A stretch of DNA of 64,000 nt from Carposina sasakii (GCA_014607495.2 CP053154.1:12214001-12278000), one strand, 5' to 3'. Positions 1 to 10,701 are shown, counted from the first letter of the stretch. The notes: generated by a model from the sequence alone, not told the origin. Translations and numbers: made by a program.

Positions 1-2
1 AT

Positions 3-2417
3 CATCCTCTACCAACTATGAATGAACTATTGCCGAAAGTAAGAAAAGCAAAATATTTTAGTAAGTTGGATATCAAGGATGCTTTCCATCATATTGAATT
101 ACACCCCAATTCACGGCACATAACCACGTTTATTACGACAAAGGGTCTGTTTAGGTTTAAAAGGATGATGTTTGGAATAACATGTGCGCCGGAAATATTC
201 CAAAAAACACTAGAGAGAATTTTAATTGAATGCGATGGTGTCATAAATTTTATCGATGATATCCTAATATACGGCAAAGACCAAAGAGAACATGATTTAA
301 GACTTGCAAGGGTTATGGAAGTTTTGAAGGAAAATAACGTTTTACTTCATAAAGATAAATGTGTGTATGGACAAACAAAGGTACAATTCTTGGGACACGA
401 ATTATCAGAGGATGGTGTTAAGCCGTTAGAAAAATATATTTCTGCTGTTAAGGAATTTAGAGAACCTACCACTGTTGCTGAGTTACAAAGTTTTTTGGGA
501 CTTATTAATTTTATAGGGAAATGGATACCGCATCTTGCCACTTTATCAGAGCCATTGAAATTGTTACTTCGACAGAAATCAGGAAAAAATACCAGTATAA
601 CGGAGAAATGGGGGGAAAAACAACAAACCGCTTTTACTAAGTTAAAAGCAGTACTTGTTGATGTTCCTAATTTGGGTTTCTACAATCCTTCTGATAAAAC
701 TTTGGTTATAGCAGACGCTAGCCCAGTTGGTCTGGGAGCAGTTTTGGTGCAAGTTAACGATAAAGGACCACGAATAATAGCGTTTGGAAATAAAACTCTG
801 AGTGATTGCGAGCGGAGGTATTGCCAAACAGAGAAGGAGGCACTGGCATTGGTGTGGGCATGTGAACATTTTGATATGTTTCTCTATGGTAAACAATTTG
901 ATTTGATAACTGACCATAAGCCGTTGGAAACGATATTTGGATCAAAAACGAAATCATGTGCTCGCATCGAAAGATGGGTTTTGAGACTGCAGTCTTATAA
1001 GTATAGAGTGATTTATCGCCCGGGGAAAGAAAATGTAGCAGACCCGCTGTCAAGACTATGCAGATTGGCAACAAATCCAATGACAATTTACGAAAACTAT
1101 GTCCATAATGTGGTAGAACATTCAAGACCATTGGCTCTATCGTTAAAGGAAATCGCTGAACATTCTCGACAAGACCATGAGATTGTCAAAGTTAAGGAGG
1201 GATTATACAATGGAAAGTGGGATGATACTGTTAAGAACTACAAAATATTTGAAAGCGAATTATGTTTTCATGAGGACATACTACTGAGAGGAACTAGGAT
1301 CGTTATTCCACAAAAACTGCGAGAACGTGTTTTGACGGCGGCACATGAGGGCCACCCGGGTATCGTGGCGATGAAGGGCAGAATTAGAACCAAAGTTTGG
1401 TGGCCGAAATGCGACAAAGATACGGAAAATATTTGCAAATCATGTAAAGGTTGCACGCTCGTTTCCGCACCAAATCCCCCGAATCCGTTGAAACCTCGCG
1501 AGTTGCCTACTGAACCTTGGGTGGATGTTGCGATCGACCTGATGGGCCCATTGCCCAGTAACGACTATATCTTCGTCGTAGTGGACTACTACAGCCGTTA
1601 CAAAGAAGTAAAAATATGCCGTTCTATAACAAGCACGGAAATAATTGGACATTTAAAAGACATATTTAGTAGATATGGGAACCCAGTCTCAGTCACAGCT
1701 GATAACGGCAAACAATTCACTAGTGCCGAGTTTAAGGCGTTCTGTTTGGAACAGAATATTAAAATTTATCACACCATCCCATATTTTCCCCAACAGAATG
1801 GGGAAGTGGAACGCCAAAACAGGGATATCCTGAAAAGACTTAAAATAAGTCAGGCAGAGAAACAGAACTGGAAAGAAGCCTTGAGGGATTACATGGTAAT
1901 GTACAATTCTACACCACACACAATAACTGGTAAGACACCAGGAGAATTATTCTTTCACAGACAGTTTAGAGATAAATTGCCAATGGCCAAAGACATAAAT
2001 TATGACCACAATCCAGAAAATGAGGAAATGAGGGATCGAGAAAAGAAGCTTAAGGAGATAAGTAGAGAGTATGTTGACCGGAAACGTAGAGCTCAAAATT
2101 GCGATTTAGAAGTTGGCGACAAAGTATACATAAAAAACATGAACAAATCAAATAAATTGAGTTTAAATTATGAGACAACCCCACATACGGTACAATCAAA
2201 TAAAAATGGCGACGTAGAACTTCGGAACGATAAAACAGGGGGTAGGATCAGGCGGAATGTGATGCACTTAAAGAAGGTAGAGGGTGAGTGGAAAGTTATG
2301 GATACTAATGAAGAGGCGGGAAACCCTGAGAACGAAGACAAGGATAGAGAAGAATCAGACAATGACATGATTATGGAAGAATATATGGAAAAACAATTAA
2401 GTACATTTAATTCATAA
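3..2417 (+). CDS. Ty3/gypsy-type retrotransposon pol, 5' end outside window
   Basis: The frame is open from the window edge (codons before the first ATG at 18 already match RT), so the start lies upstream. Domains in order: RT palm with SKLDIKDAFHHIEL (about aa 16-29) and the catalytic FIDDILIYG (about aa 78-86); RNase H with ADAS (about aa 232), the EKEALALVWA glutamate, ITDHKPL and NVADPLSR; integrase zinc finger HEGH...CKSCKGC (about aa 448-483); integrase core with IDLMGPL, TADNGKQF and the glutamate in QNGEVERQ; then a basic, acidic-tailed C-terminus. Every catalytic residue I can locate is present and there is no internal stop. In this family the product copies RNA into cDNA and integrates it. 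Gag and protease are not visible. The stop is followed by a polypurine tract and an LTR, as expected for the 3' end of a gypsy element. Confidence 0.93.
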   Translation, partial: HPLPTMNELLPKVRKAKYFSKLDIKDAFHHIELHPNSRHITTFITTKGLFRFKRMMFGITCAPEIFQKTLERILIECDGVINFIDDILIYGKDQREHDLRLARVMEVLKENNVLLHKDKCVYGQTKVQFLGHELSEDGVKPLEKYISAVKEFREPTTVAELQSFLGLINFIGKWIPHLATLSEPLKLLLRQKSGKNTSITEKWGEKQQTAFTKLKAVLVDVPNLGFYNPSDKTLVIADASPVGLGAVLVQVNDKGPRIIAFGNKTLSDCERRYCQTEKEALALVWACEHFDMFLYGKQFDLITDHKPLETIFGSKTKSCARIERWVLRLQSYKYRVIYRPGKENVADPLSRLCRLATNPMTIYENYVHNVVEHSRPLALSLKEIAEHSRQDHEIVKVKEGLYNGKWDDTVKNYKIFESELCFHEDILLRGTRIVIPQKLRERVLTAAHEGHPGIVAMKGRIRTKVWWPKCDKDTENICKSCKGCTLVSAPNPPNPLKPRELPTEPWVDVAIDLMGPLPSNDYIFVVVDYYSRYKEVKICRSITSTEIIGHLKDIFSRYGNPVSVTADNGKQFTSAEFKAFCLEQNIKIYHTIPYFPQQNGEVERQNRDILKRLKISQAEKQNWKEALRDYMVMYNSTPHTITGKTPGELFFHRQFRDKLPMAKDINYDHNPENEEMRDREKKLKEISREYVDRKRRAQNCDLEVGDKVYIKNMNKSNKLSLNYETTPHTVQSNKNGDVELRNDKTGGRIRRNVMHLKKVEGEWKVMDTNEEAGNPENEDKDREESDNDMIMEEYMEKQLSTFNS

Positions 2418-2541
2418 AATTTTATAATTCTAATCGAACCATATGATATTATAGCTAAAGTATTTAAATGTGATTTTGAAAATCTATAAGTGATTTCAGA
2501 TATATACAATATGGTAAAGGCCCCATTAAAATAAATATAAT

Positions 2542-2554
2542 AAAAAGGGAGGGA
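2542..2554 (+). promoter_or_regulatory. polypurine tract of the gypsy element
   Basis: AAAAAGGGAGGGA is an unbroken purine run directly touching the LTR start at 2555. In LTR retrotransposons this tract primes plus-strand DNA synthesis. Its position sets the LTR boundary. Confidence 0.85.
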
Positions 2555-2813
2555 TGTAGTGTATGCCAGAATAATTAAATAAAATTATTGATTCATATAT
2601 ATATATCATTTACTACCTTTAAATACCTGTAACAATATATAAGTTAATCGGTCGTCTCCGGCTATGTACTACGCAAACTGGACAGGTGACAGTTGTGGCG
2701 AGGGCAGTCACGAGAACACCGCAGACAGTGCAAGACGTAGTGCGTGAGCTAGTGAGCCGACTTTTATTTATATTCTATTTAATTATAATCAAATTATAAT
2801 AGTGAACACTACA
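2555..2813 (+). repeat. 3' LTR of the gypsy element (259 bp)
   Basis: It begins TGTAGTG and ends CACTACA, a perfect 7-bp terminal inverted repeat in the TG...CA form of LTRs. It follows the polypurine tract immediately. The 5' partner LTR and the left target duplication lie outside the window, so LTR identity and age cannot be judged. Confidence 0.85.
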
Positions 2814-2838
2814 GAAACGTTATTTTTCATCCTATATT

Positions 2839-3320
2839 ATAATTAATGATTAAATAAACGAACTTACCTGTACGTGAAGTTCAATCATAATTATACGAAG
2901 TGCCTCGTCCGAAGAGATTAGTTTACCTTTTATTATATTCATAACACAATGTAGTTTATTCCGAAGGAAAGGCAAGGGGAAACACAATGTAGTAACGCCT
3001 AGTGATACCACCTCTGCACTATGGTTGAAAAAAAGAAAAAAAAAATGTGGGTAGTCCGTAATTTCAACCTTGTGCCAAGCACCGCCTGTTAGCTTCATTT
3101 AGTTTAGAGCCAGATATCCATGATATTTTCATAGCATATGGGTGTCATTGTCTCTATACACCGGGCGGGTGGGAATATATACTAATCTCTTCGGACGAGG
3201 CACTTCGTATGATTATGATTGAACTTCACGTACAGGTAAGTTCGTTTAATCATTAATTATACTCGTGCCTCGTCCTCGAGATTAGTTTACCTTTTATTAT
3301 ATTCATAACACAATGTAGAT
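2839..3320. repeat. foldback repeat with about 80-bp inverted arms
   Basis: The left arm (2839-2922) is nearly the exact reverse complement of 3181-3260. A 50-bp stretch (2901-2954) also recurs in direct orientation at 3267-3319. The interior 2898-3102 is a reverse copy of the repeat at 8172-8340, with an extra 38-bp insertion. The arms contain a splice-donor-like CAGGTAAGT. I cannot assign a transposon family. Confidence 0.7.
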
Positions 3321-3544
3321 GTTTAGAGAACACATGAAAATATCATGATCTATTTTGTAGAAAAGTAAAATTAAAATCATGCAAGTACATTGTAATACAA
3401 ACTTGCTTATTTATGTATCTAATGGAAAATAAGTAAGATTTTAAGATTTTATAAGATAAAAAGAAGTGGGTACTTTAATCAATAAGTGATAAACAAAAAA
3501 ATATCACACCAAATATCTTTCTAAGACGAACATAATTATGTTGG
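3321..3544. other. AT-rich spacer, no feature seen
   Basis: Low-complexity AT-rich DNA between the foldback repeat and the decayed DIRS-like element. No coding or structural signal is seen. Confidence 0.5.
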
Positions 3545-6500
3545 AGCTAAGGCAGTACTTATCATTATTACCAGTAGCGACAGGTCTATTGTAATGGCTT
3601 ACAAAAGTACTGGAATCGCCAGTCCAACCTGCGATTTTAAATATAGCATCGATGTTTAAACCCTATTTGTATGGTTTGGATGTCGCGGCATGTCGCGTGC
3701 TCATCAATGCCGCTGTCCTTAAGGATGGATTTTATCTCAGCGGCTAATAGTCTGAAAACCGACGCGGTAAATGTGGTTTTCTGATTCCAATAAACATTTG
3801 ATCACCTTTTCGATTATTATTATTATTATTTAACTTTACATATTAATATATGAAATCATAGTATTAGCAGGGCATACTGATAATATACGTTCTTTAAAAT
3901 ATGGTAAGTATAACCATAGATGTAATCTTATTCCTCTATGGTATAACATAGGTTGACGATTACCTAACTTAAACGTTTTAATGAGTTTTGGTATTTTGAT
4001 AACAATTTGCTCTGTGATTTTTGACAGATTTTGCACTCTATGTGCAGTGACTATAAGTAGGTAAAGTTGCATATTTCATAGTTAGTTGCTTGAATGATAA
4101 TGGATCGTGAGGATATAGTGAACTTAAGTAATCTGAGACTAGGTACATTAGTATCCAGTGTTACATTATAGTGCGGCTGGGAAGGTCCAGTCTATAAATC
4201 CCTTTAAAAAATATTTTAAAACGTTCATTCTAAGCTAGAGAGCTGACTTATAGGGATATAACTAATCTACAACAATTTATGATACCGAACTGGTGCCATT
4301 ATTACTTAATACCTCTGTGAGAAATTGTATTATAGTTTGAATGCAAGGTTCATATTATTAGTAACACAATATGGACATCATTTCTAAAAAACAGTCATCA
4401 TAATAATGTTTTCAAGATTAAATATTCTCAGAGAGTGACGTCAGCACGATATCTATGGCTGACGCGGGTGTACCTCGGCGCAATAACGCCGCCCTGACAA
4501 CACTGCGACCACCAGGGTAATGCTGTACGATCCTGACACTATAATGTGGAAATTCTATGTAATTTAAACCAAATTACAATAGGGGAGGTTATCAAACGGA
4601 TGAACAGAGGAAATCATGGCTGTGATGGCCTACTATCAGATTTTCAGTAGTCTTCAACATTATTGATATGGGGTGAAAAGATTTAAAAAAAAAAATCTCT
4701 TCAGCTTATGGTTAATGCGCCTGTAACAAAAAACATCTGGGTTACGGTGCCATGAAGAGTACTTATCATATATAGGTATGTAATATTTGTTATTTAATCG
4801 ACGACGAGCGATAAGATCCACATGAGGATTTTCAAATGATTTTAGTCAGTGTAGAAAACCCGACTCAGTTATTTCAAATTCAGTGTCTGAATGAGACCGA
4901 CAAGATTCTCGGTTTGCTATAGCATTGTCAGCTGAATTGATATTAAAAAATTGTTATAAATATCTGTCCATTGTCACACCATTACCCGATCTTCTTAGTG
5001 GCTTTATTATGATGAGGAAATTGAACCCTACCCATACGGTTTGGTTTACGTAACTCATGGCAGTGGTGTTGTCTACTCTCAATAAAACTGAACAATTACT
5101 AAAAATCTTTTGTAAATATCTTATTAGCAAAGAAATTAGCTAACAATTCTATGTGATTTATATACAAAGTCTTTTCATAGGAGGACCACAGACCGCGCTA
5201 GCTGCCTGACCCTCACATACCACCCATCACCCCGTTGTTGAAGCGTCAGAATATATCTCAAGGGTGTAATCTCTAATTCTGTGTACAGAAGTACCTATTG
5301 ATGGCGTTTGACCATCATTTAAAGTCTGATTCCAAATACTCCGGAACAGTTAAAATATGATCATAGTTATCATGGCCAAATTAATTTTAATGTTTATAAC
5401 GCTCTAATTCTATTCAAAATATATATATTTATACATATATATCCTTATTCAACGGATGGACACGCAGAAACTAGTAGACCTACGAGTTGAGCGAAGCGTC
5501 TTTTCATAGTGAAAAAATCTCTAAGCACATCTAAAATAAATTTCCCTTTTTCGGAAGGTAGTCTTACTTGCCATTTATATATGTCTATTATGTACCCTTA
5601 GGTAATAATGGCAACATATTTCAAATAAAAAACAATCATTAATAAAGTGCTTTAAGGAGCCATAAAGTAATACATATTTACATTCTCTTACACTCGGGAT
5701 GAGATATTCCTATGAAATAAATATCGTCTAAATAAATTAAAGACAGAAATTACATGATCATAACCAGGCTTCATTACTTTGATAAAAATAAAAGAAGCCG
5801 TGCCAAGTCCGAAAGGTCGAATATTGAATTCGTACATTTGCGAACTAACACTATCCTTCCTAAGACCATTCGGAAGGATATCAAGAATATCAAGAAATAA
5901 GCGTCTTTTAAGTCGATCGTAGCCGAGAAGCAATCTTTAGTAAGCTTAAGATCTGTAACTACGTTAATCTTCTAATAAATACTTAAATCTTTTATCACCA
6001 TTCGACTTATGTATAGAAATATGTTCATATATGGATCGTATTGAGAAATGGCGCCGATCGAAAAGAAATTCGAAATGGCAGATTCTGATTCAGAATAAAA
6101 TATCTCAGTAATAGGAGTAAAATATCTCATGTACCGGACTATTGAAGCGTATGTTATACCTTTAACCCAAGATAGCAGTATTCGGTCATCGGTGATGAGC
6201 CATCTCTGATTATAAAAAAGGCTGAGCCTTCCAGCATAAGTAGCATAACGTACCATTGAGTCCAGGTATGGCGAGAGCGGCGTGCGTGCCGCGGCCAGCG
6301 CGGCGGCACTTGTCTCGTGCGCTGCGACGACTCGCGTGACTAGTTAGCGAGCCGCGGCCTGCTGCTGTCCGCTGCAGACGGCAAGGGCGGGTACGGCGAG
6401 AGGGACCTGGTGCCGCCCTGCCGTTTTTAGTACCTACCCGCCTTCTAGTTGTAATGTTTTCTAGGATGCGCGGGAGTTTTCGTTATCTTGGGTTGTTTGA

Positions 6501-7200
6501 TCTTCAGGTCGGAGCCTGAGTTTGAGACGGCTTTGGCTGTCCGAAGAGTTTTAGCTAAGTATTCGGCGAAGTGAAGAATATTTATCTTTGTAGACGTCAA
6601 CTGATCTTTCATGTCTTTCAAAGAGTACGAGTATAAGGTAGATATAATTCCCCTATACTTATATATATTGTACGTCTCTTAAAAGGTCGTAGTTAGGGTA
6701 TATAGACTGACCTAAGCCAGAAATTGCGATTTGCAATTGCGATTCCTATTTGCCGACCCTCTATCGCTTTATCCCTTTAACCACAGTATCAGGAACGGCC
6801 GCGTTCAGGCGAGGAGCGCCTACTATATAGGAACAATTGGCCGGGATGAGATATTATTCAATAAATTCGTTTTGTAACGATATGATTAAAGCAGATTTTC
6901 CAACGTAGCGAGCGGTACATCATCGGCGCGCGGCGGCAGTGTCGACTATTGTTTGATTAGCGCCAGCGGCTGTGCTGATCGCGTCGTCAGGGGCGGGTGC
7001 CACCTGCGCGCGCGGCGATAAGGTAGGCGCCGGCGCGGCGGGGCCAGGCGCCAGCATGGCGTGGAGCGGCCCGGGACGACATGCCCGCTGCGTTGCCGAT
7101 CTTTTTCACGGGTGTCATGGACGGCCTGGACTCATGGTCTGCCGTATTAACGGCTATTCGTTAAAACGATATTGTTTTTTCATAGACTAATGGTCCAAAC
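3545..7200 (-). pseudogene. decayed DIRS-like tyrosine-recombinase retrotransposon
   Basis: Reading the minus strand from 7200 downwards, the remnants lie in DIRS order. First comes a GC-rich, Ala/Pro-rich gag-like stretch (about 6460-7200, with a coherent FAEYLAKTLRTAKAV segment near 6550). Then RT with AGRLSLFY (about 6235), ATIDLKDAYF (5894-5923), RPFGLGTA (about 5800) and YLDDIYFIG (about 5705-5735). A connecting segment includes LVGLLVSACPSVE (about 5460-5500). RNase H follows with LEIYSDAST (about 5240) and LRVDNTTAMSYVN (about 5060), then a tyrosine recombinase (separate entry). Many stops and frameshifts separate these blocks, so nothing is translatable. Family features known for DIRS elements are a tyrosine recombinase in place of an integrase and non-LTR termini; I could not define termini here. 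The assignment rests on domain order and motifs read by eye. Confidence 0.8.
3560..4560 (-). pseudogene. tyrosine-recombinase remnant of the DIRS-like element
   Basis: The minus strand near 4470-4510 reads RAALLRRGTPASAIDIVL, which resembles the start of DIRS recombinases. At about 4010-4045 LLIVTAHRVQNLSKI carries the family's first catalytic arginine (TAHR). At 3570-3650 the C-terminal AGWTGDSSTF and HYNRPV contain the expected active-site tyrosine (codon 3591-3593). An open 78-codon stretch (3836-4072) covers the middle. Frameshifts split the domain, so it is inactive as it stands. In intact elements this enzyme inserts a circular cDNA. Confidence 0.75.
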
Positions 7201-7254
7201 GAGCAAAAGCAATTTCGCAGATACGAGTAGTTCAGTGTGCATAATGATCGTACA

Positions 7255-7966
7255 TCGAAACAGTCCCGCAGACTGATCTGGGTAGATCGGCACAACGTGC
7301 AGCGAAGTAGTCCCACAGACTATTCTGGTTGCACAGTGAACTTTATTCCATTATGAAAAAACAAACCTTCAAACGCAGCGAAGTAGTCCCGCAGACTATT
7401 CTGATTGCGTTATAAACTTAGTGTTGCATTTCAAAAAACCTTAAAATGCAGCGAAGTAGTCCCACAGACTATTCTGGTTGTACGGTGAACTTTATTCCAT
7501 TACGAAAAAACAAACGTTCAAACGCAGCGAAGTAGTCCCGCAGACTATTCTGATTGCGTTATAAACTTAGTGTTGAATTACAAAAAATCTTAAAACACAG
7601 CGAAGTAGTCCCACAGACTATTCTGGTTGCACAGTAAACTTTATTCCATTATGAAAAAACAAACCTTCAAACGCAGCGAAGTAGTCCCGCAGACTATTCT
7701 GATTGCGTTATAAACTTAGTGTTGCATTACAAAAATCTTTAAAATGCAGCGAAGTAGTCCCACAGACTATTCTGGTTGCACAGTGAACTTTATTCCATTA
7801 TGAAAAACAAACCTTCAAACGCAGCGAAGTAGTCCCGCAGACTATTCTGATTGCGTTATAAACTTAGTGTTGCATTACAAAAATCTTTAAAACGCAGCGA
7901 AGTAGTCCCGCAGACTATTCTGATTGCGTTATACACTAATAGTTGAATTTCAAAAAATTATCAGTC
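7255..7966. repeat. tandem array of alternating 76- and 73-bp monomers
   Basis: Nine units start with GCAGCGAAGTAGTCCC (one begins ACAG) at 7299, 7375, 7448, 7524, 7597, 7673, 7746, 7821 and 7894, giving steps of 76, 73, 76, 73, 76, 73, 75 and 73. Type A continues CACAGACTATTCTGGTTG and type B CGCAGACTATTCTGATTG, so the higher-order unit is a dimer of about 149 bp; the last two units are both type B. A degenerate half unit precedes at about 7258. The array lies against the gag end of the DIRS-like remnant. Confidence 0.9.
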
Positions 7967-7972
7967 ACTTAA

Positions 7973-8110
7973 CTAACCTTGATGTTTATCCAAAAATGGC
8001 GATGATTCCCTCGATGCCGAACGCGATGATGAACTTTCACTTAATATTAGGCGACGGCGTCGCGGCGGATCCTTGATAGAATAAATTTTCTTTCCCGACA
8101 AAATATCCAT
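7973..8110 (-). CDS. short Arg/Ser-rich open frame, unrecognised
   Basis: Forty-five codons starting MDILSGKKIYSIKDPP, followed by RRRR and a serine-rich run, and closing with HQG before a TAG. The codons are GC-richer than the surroundings, which favours real coding ancestry. The stop lies in CAAGGTTAGT, which could instead be a splice donor. It sits upstream (minus sense) of the alternating array and of the DIRS-like gag, so it may be the first part of that gag. Equally it may be unrelated chance sequence. Confidence 0.3.
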   Translation of the reverse strand: MDILSGKKIYSIKDPPRRRRLILSESSSSRSASRESSPFLDKHQG

Positions 8111-8171
8111 CGTTTCACTGCGCCTATTTGACATTTTTAATGCGTGCGAAGTGGAAGAGCACTAGAATGCG

Positions 8172-8340
8172 AATGAAGCTAACAGGCGGTGCTTGGCACA
8201 AGGTTGAAATTACGGACTACCCACATTTTTTTTTTCTTTTTTTCAACCATAGTGCAGAGGTGGTATCACTAGGCGTTACTACATTGTGTTATGAATATAA
8301 TAAAAGGTAAACTAATCTCGAGGACGAGGCACGAGTATAA
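8172..8340 (+). repeat. second copy of the 2898-3102 repeat
   Basis: From CTAACAGGCGGTGCTTGG through a T-rich run to GGACGAGGCACGAG it reads as the reverse complement of 2898-3102, with only small differences and without the 38-bp insertion. Confidence 0.8.
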
Positions 8341-8344
8341 TAAA

Positions 8345-8625
8345 TAAATATCTTCTATGCTGCTCTGGGAGTGAAAAAAAAAAACGTATACAGCTGCTTC
8401 TCTTCCCGGGCATACTGTACGAGTACAAGTCAGTAGAGGGACAAGAGGGTCTTGGTTTTTTGTAGGCGATGGGCTGACCACCTGTCACTACTAACCGAAC
8501 TCGTACATCTCAACTATACCCTCAAAATTGGTCAGAAGTGGCATCGGCATCATGTGGTTCTATCGGCCCTTGGTGCTCTGCCTACCCCGTAAGGGAGAAA
8601 GGCGTGATTATATGTATGTATACCA
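8345..8625 (+). repeat. unclassified dispersed repeat R2, long copy
   Basis: It ends in GCCCTTGGTGCTCTGCCTAC, then a GTATGTATA-type simple tail. The same sequence recurs at 62765-63060 (minus, near full length), 34970-35078 (plus, 3' part) and 55600-55705 (plus, 3' part). The simple-sequence tail suggests a SINE-like element, but no pol III boxes are clear. Confidence 0.75.
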
Positions 8626-9920
8626 TTGATAAATAAGTAATATGAAGGTAATCAATTCATTACTGGTCACGTTTATCATACAGAAATGGGTAAAATTTAT
8701 TTTTATAATATTAATTTTTAAGTTGAGTGACAAAAAAGATATTTGAGGCCACATAGTAGAAATTGAACACAGTATCACAATCAGTATCTACTTAGATGAT
8801 TGATGAAAGTAAAGTAAGTATACCAAGTGAACTAAGAATAAGTGTAAGCGAACAGTGTTTGTATATTAAGCAAAACGAGAACTTGTATTTACTTGTATAT
8901 CACTTGTTTCACTAAAGTAAAAAGAGTAAAAACCATAGTCAGACTTATAATGTTCATATAAGTATTTAAAAATATACAGACGTGGTATTATAACCTATAA
9001 TATAAGTATATAATTATTTTACGTATTTATTTTTTAAATATAATAATCAAATTGTTTATTAATTTACAGTGCGTTGATCTACGACAAATTCGTGGCATTT
9101 AACGTTAGAAAATGTTAATTAAGGGACAGCTGTGGGACACCACTATGGCTATATAAAAAATATTATGGAAAAAATATATGGATTCATTTATTGTGAGTTT
9201 ATTGTATTGAATTGAAATCTGTACTGAAATTAAAATCCGCTTAAATAACATGCTCAATGCATTTTAAAATTAGTGAATTTCCCTTACTCAAAAATTTTGC
9301 CTATATTATGCTCGAAAATACGCGTGAAAAATTTACACACCTATTTTCTCGACGACTGTCCATAATATAATTATTTGAGAATGTGAGTCATGATAGTATA
9401 TCTAATATTTCGAGAGGGAAATATTTTGAGAATATAATTTTATACTCGCTCATAAGCCTATCAAAACAAACTCCCATTCTTCTACTGATATGGTAATGTG
9501 GAATTACTGATTTTTGTATACTGTGGCCTTTCGTACTATCCATCAAATTCACGCATGCGCTGTCGCCAAATTGCATGGCCGCTGTAGCCATCTGAACCTC
9601 TGTATTGTTAACATATAGGTTGTGTATTTTTTATCGTTGCACTGTTGTATTGTATTGTGTTGATATAAATATCTGATTGCGTAGATTAAATTTATACTTA
9701 TACTTAGACTATGGCTTAGAATCTAAGGTAAATGTAAGTATGTAGGTGGATACCTACTAATGCCAGGTATTTAGGTAATGTAGGTACATCAAATACAATA
9801 TATAAAATATTACCTAATATAGATAGAATAAAAGTCCAAAATGTAAACACAAACCTCTTCCAAACCAATTTGCTAAAATATTGAGCACTAAGAGCTCGCG
9901 ATTAGAAGCGTGTACTGATA
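8626..9920. other. AT-rich region without recognised features
   Basis: No domain-bearing reading frame on either strand. The longest open frame (9388-9591, minus) has no recognisable motif and is treated as chance. Confidence 0.5.
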
Positions 9921-9924
9921 AATC

Positions 9925-10045
9925 CTCCTAGTTCCGCCCCGCTCCTCTCCGCTCCGCTCGCAGTTAATTTCCGCTCGCTTGTATCGGGCGGCGGCGGTTG
10001 TATTATTACGCCTTGCGAGTAGTTGGCGACCCGTTATGTAAGGAT
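9925..10045. other. GC-rich patch in AT-rich DNA
   Basis: Repeated CCGCTCC/CCGCTCG words followed by GGGCGGCGGCGG stand out from AT-rich flanks. It could be a promoter CpG patch or part of an unrecognised repeat. No splice donor or coding frame attached to it is convincing. Confidence 0.35.
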
Positions 10046-10130
10046 AGGGTGTGATCTTAGTGACTGAAGGTTGAAAATTTGCTCATATAATTAATAGGTA
10101 CACAGTTGTCGTATTATGTGCTATAATAGT

Positions 10131-10253
10131 GTATTTAATATCATCAGGCTATGACGTATCTATTACTATAATATTGTATTTAATATCATCAGGCTATGAC
10201 GTATCTATTACTATCTTATAGATACCTATTACTATCTTATAGATACCTATTTA
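10131..10253. repeat. short tandem duplications (45 bp x2, 21 bp x2)
   Basis: A 45-bp unit beginning GTATTTAATATCATCAGG repeats at 10131 and 10176. It is followed by two copies of a 21-bp unit, TATTACTATCTTATAGATAC plus one base. Confidence 0.85.
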
Positions 10254-10317
10254 CCTATTTTAGTTAAGCTATATTATTTTAATCGTATTCTTTACAATAT
10301 ATGTAGATGATGATGAT

Positions 10318-10664
10318 CTACGACCGTATTTCGGCCAAGGCGACCAATCTCTACGGAGATTGGCCAGGTACGCAGGAGATATTATAGTGCACAAATGTGT
10401 GCGCGAACACAGATGCACTCTCTATTCTCTCACTCTCTATTCTCTCACTCTCATAGTCCGATGGGACGGAAAGCCGACACGACCGGAGATCAGGCGCAGG
10501 ACCAACGGTTTTACGTGCTTTCCGAGGCACGAGCTAAGTGATAATTTTGCAGCATTAAAATCTGTACATGAAATAAATTCATTTGGTACAGGCCCGTGAC
10601 TGGAATCGAACTTACGCCTCCCGCTTGAAAGGTGCACGTCTTAACCACTGGGCTATCACCCACA
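10318..10664 (-). repeat. SINE-A, tRNA-derived, near full length
   Basis: The minus-strand head (10590-10664) has a pol III A box (TAGCCCAGTGG) and B box (AGTTCGATTCC) in tRNA spacing. A body of about 270 bp follows, including CGTGCCTCGGAAAGCACG. A second copy runs off the right edge (63850-64000, plus). The head matches no functional tRNA closely enough to call a gene. Confidence 0.85.
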
Positions 10665-10701
10665 ATATATTACAATATAACTAACCTAACCGACCTATAG
10701 G

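Noticed and set aside
6972..7190. plus-strand 72-codon GC-rich protein
   Set aside because: It is antisense to the Ala/Pro-rich gag remnant of the DIRS-like element, and the GC richness is explained by that.
7255..7966. CRISPR array
   Set aside because: Regular repeats are present, but the whole monomer is repeated with no unique spacers, and the setting is a eukaryotic genome.
10590..10664. tRNA gene on the minus strand
   Set aside because: It is the head of SINE-A; the same body follows the related copy at 63850, and cloverleaf pairing is poor.
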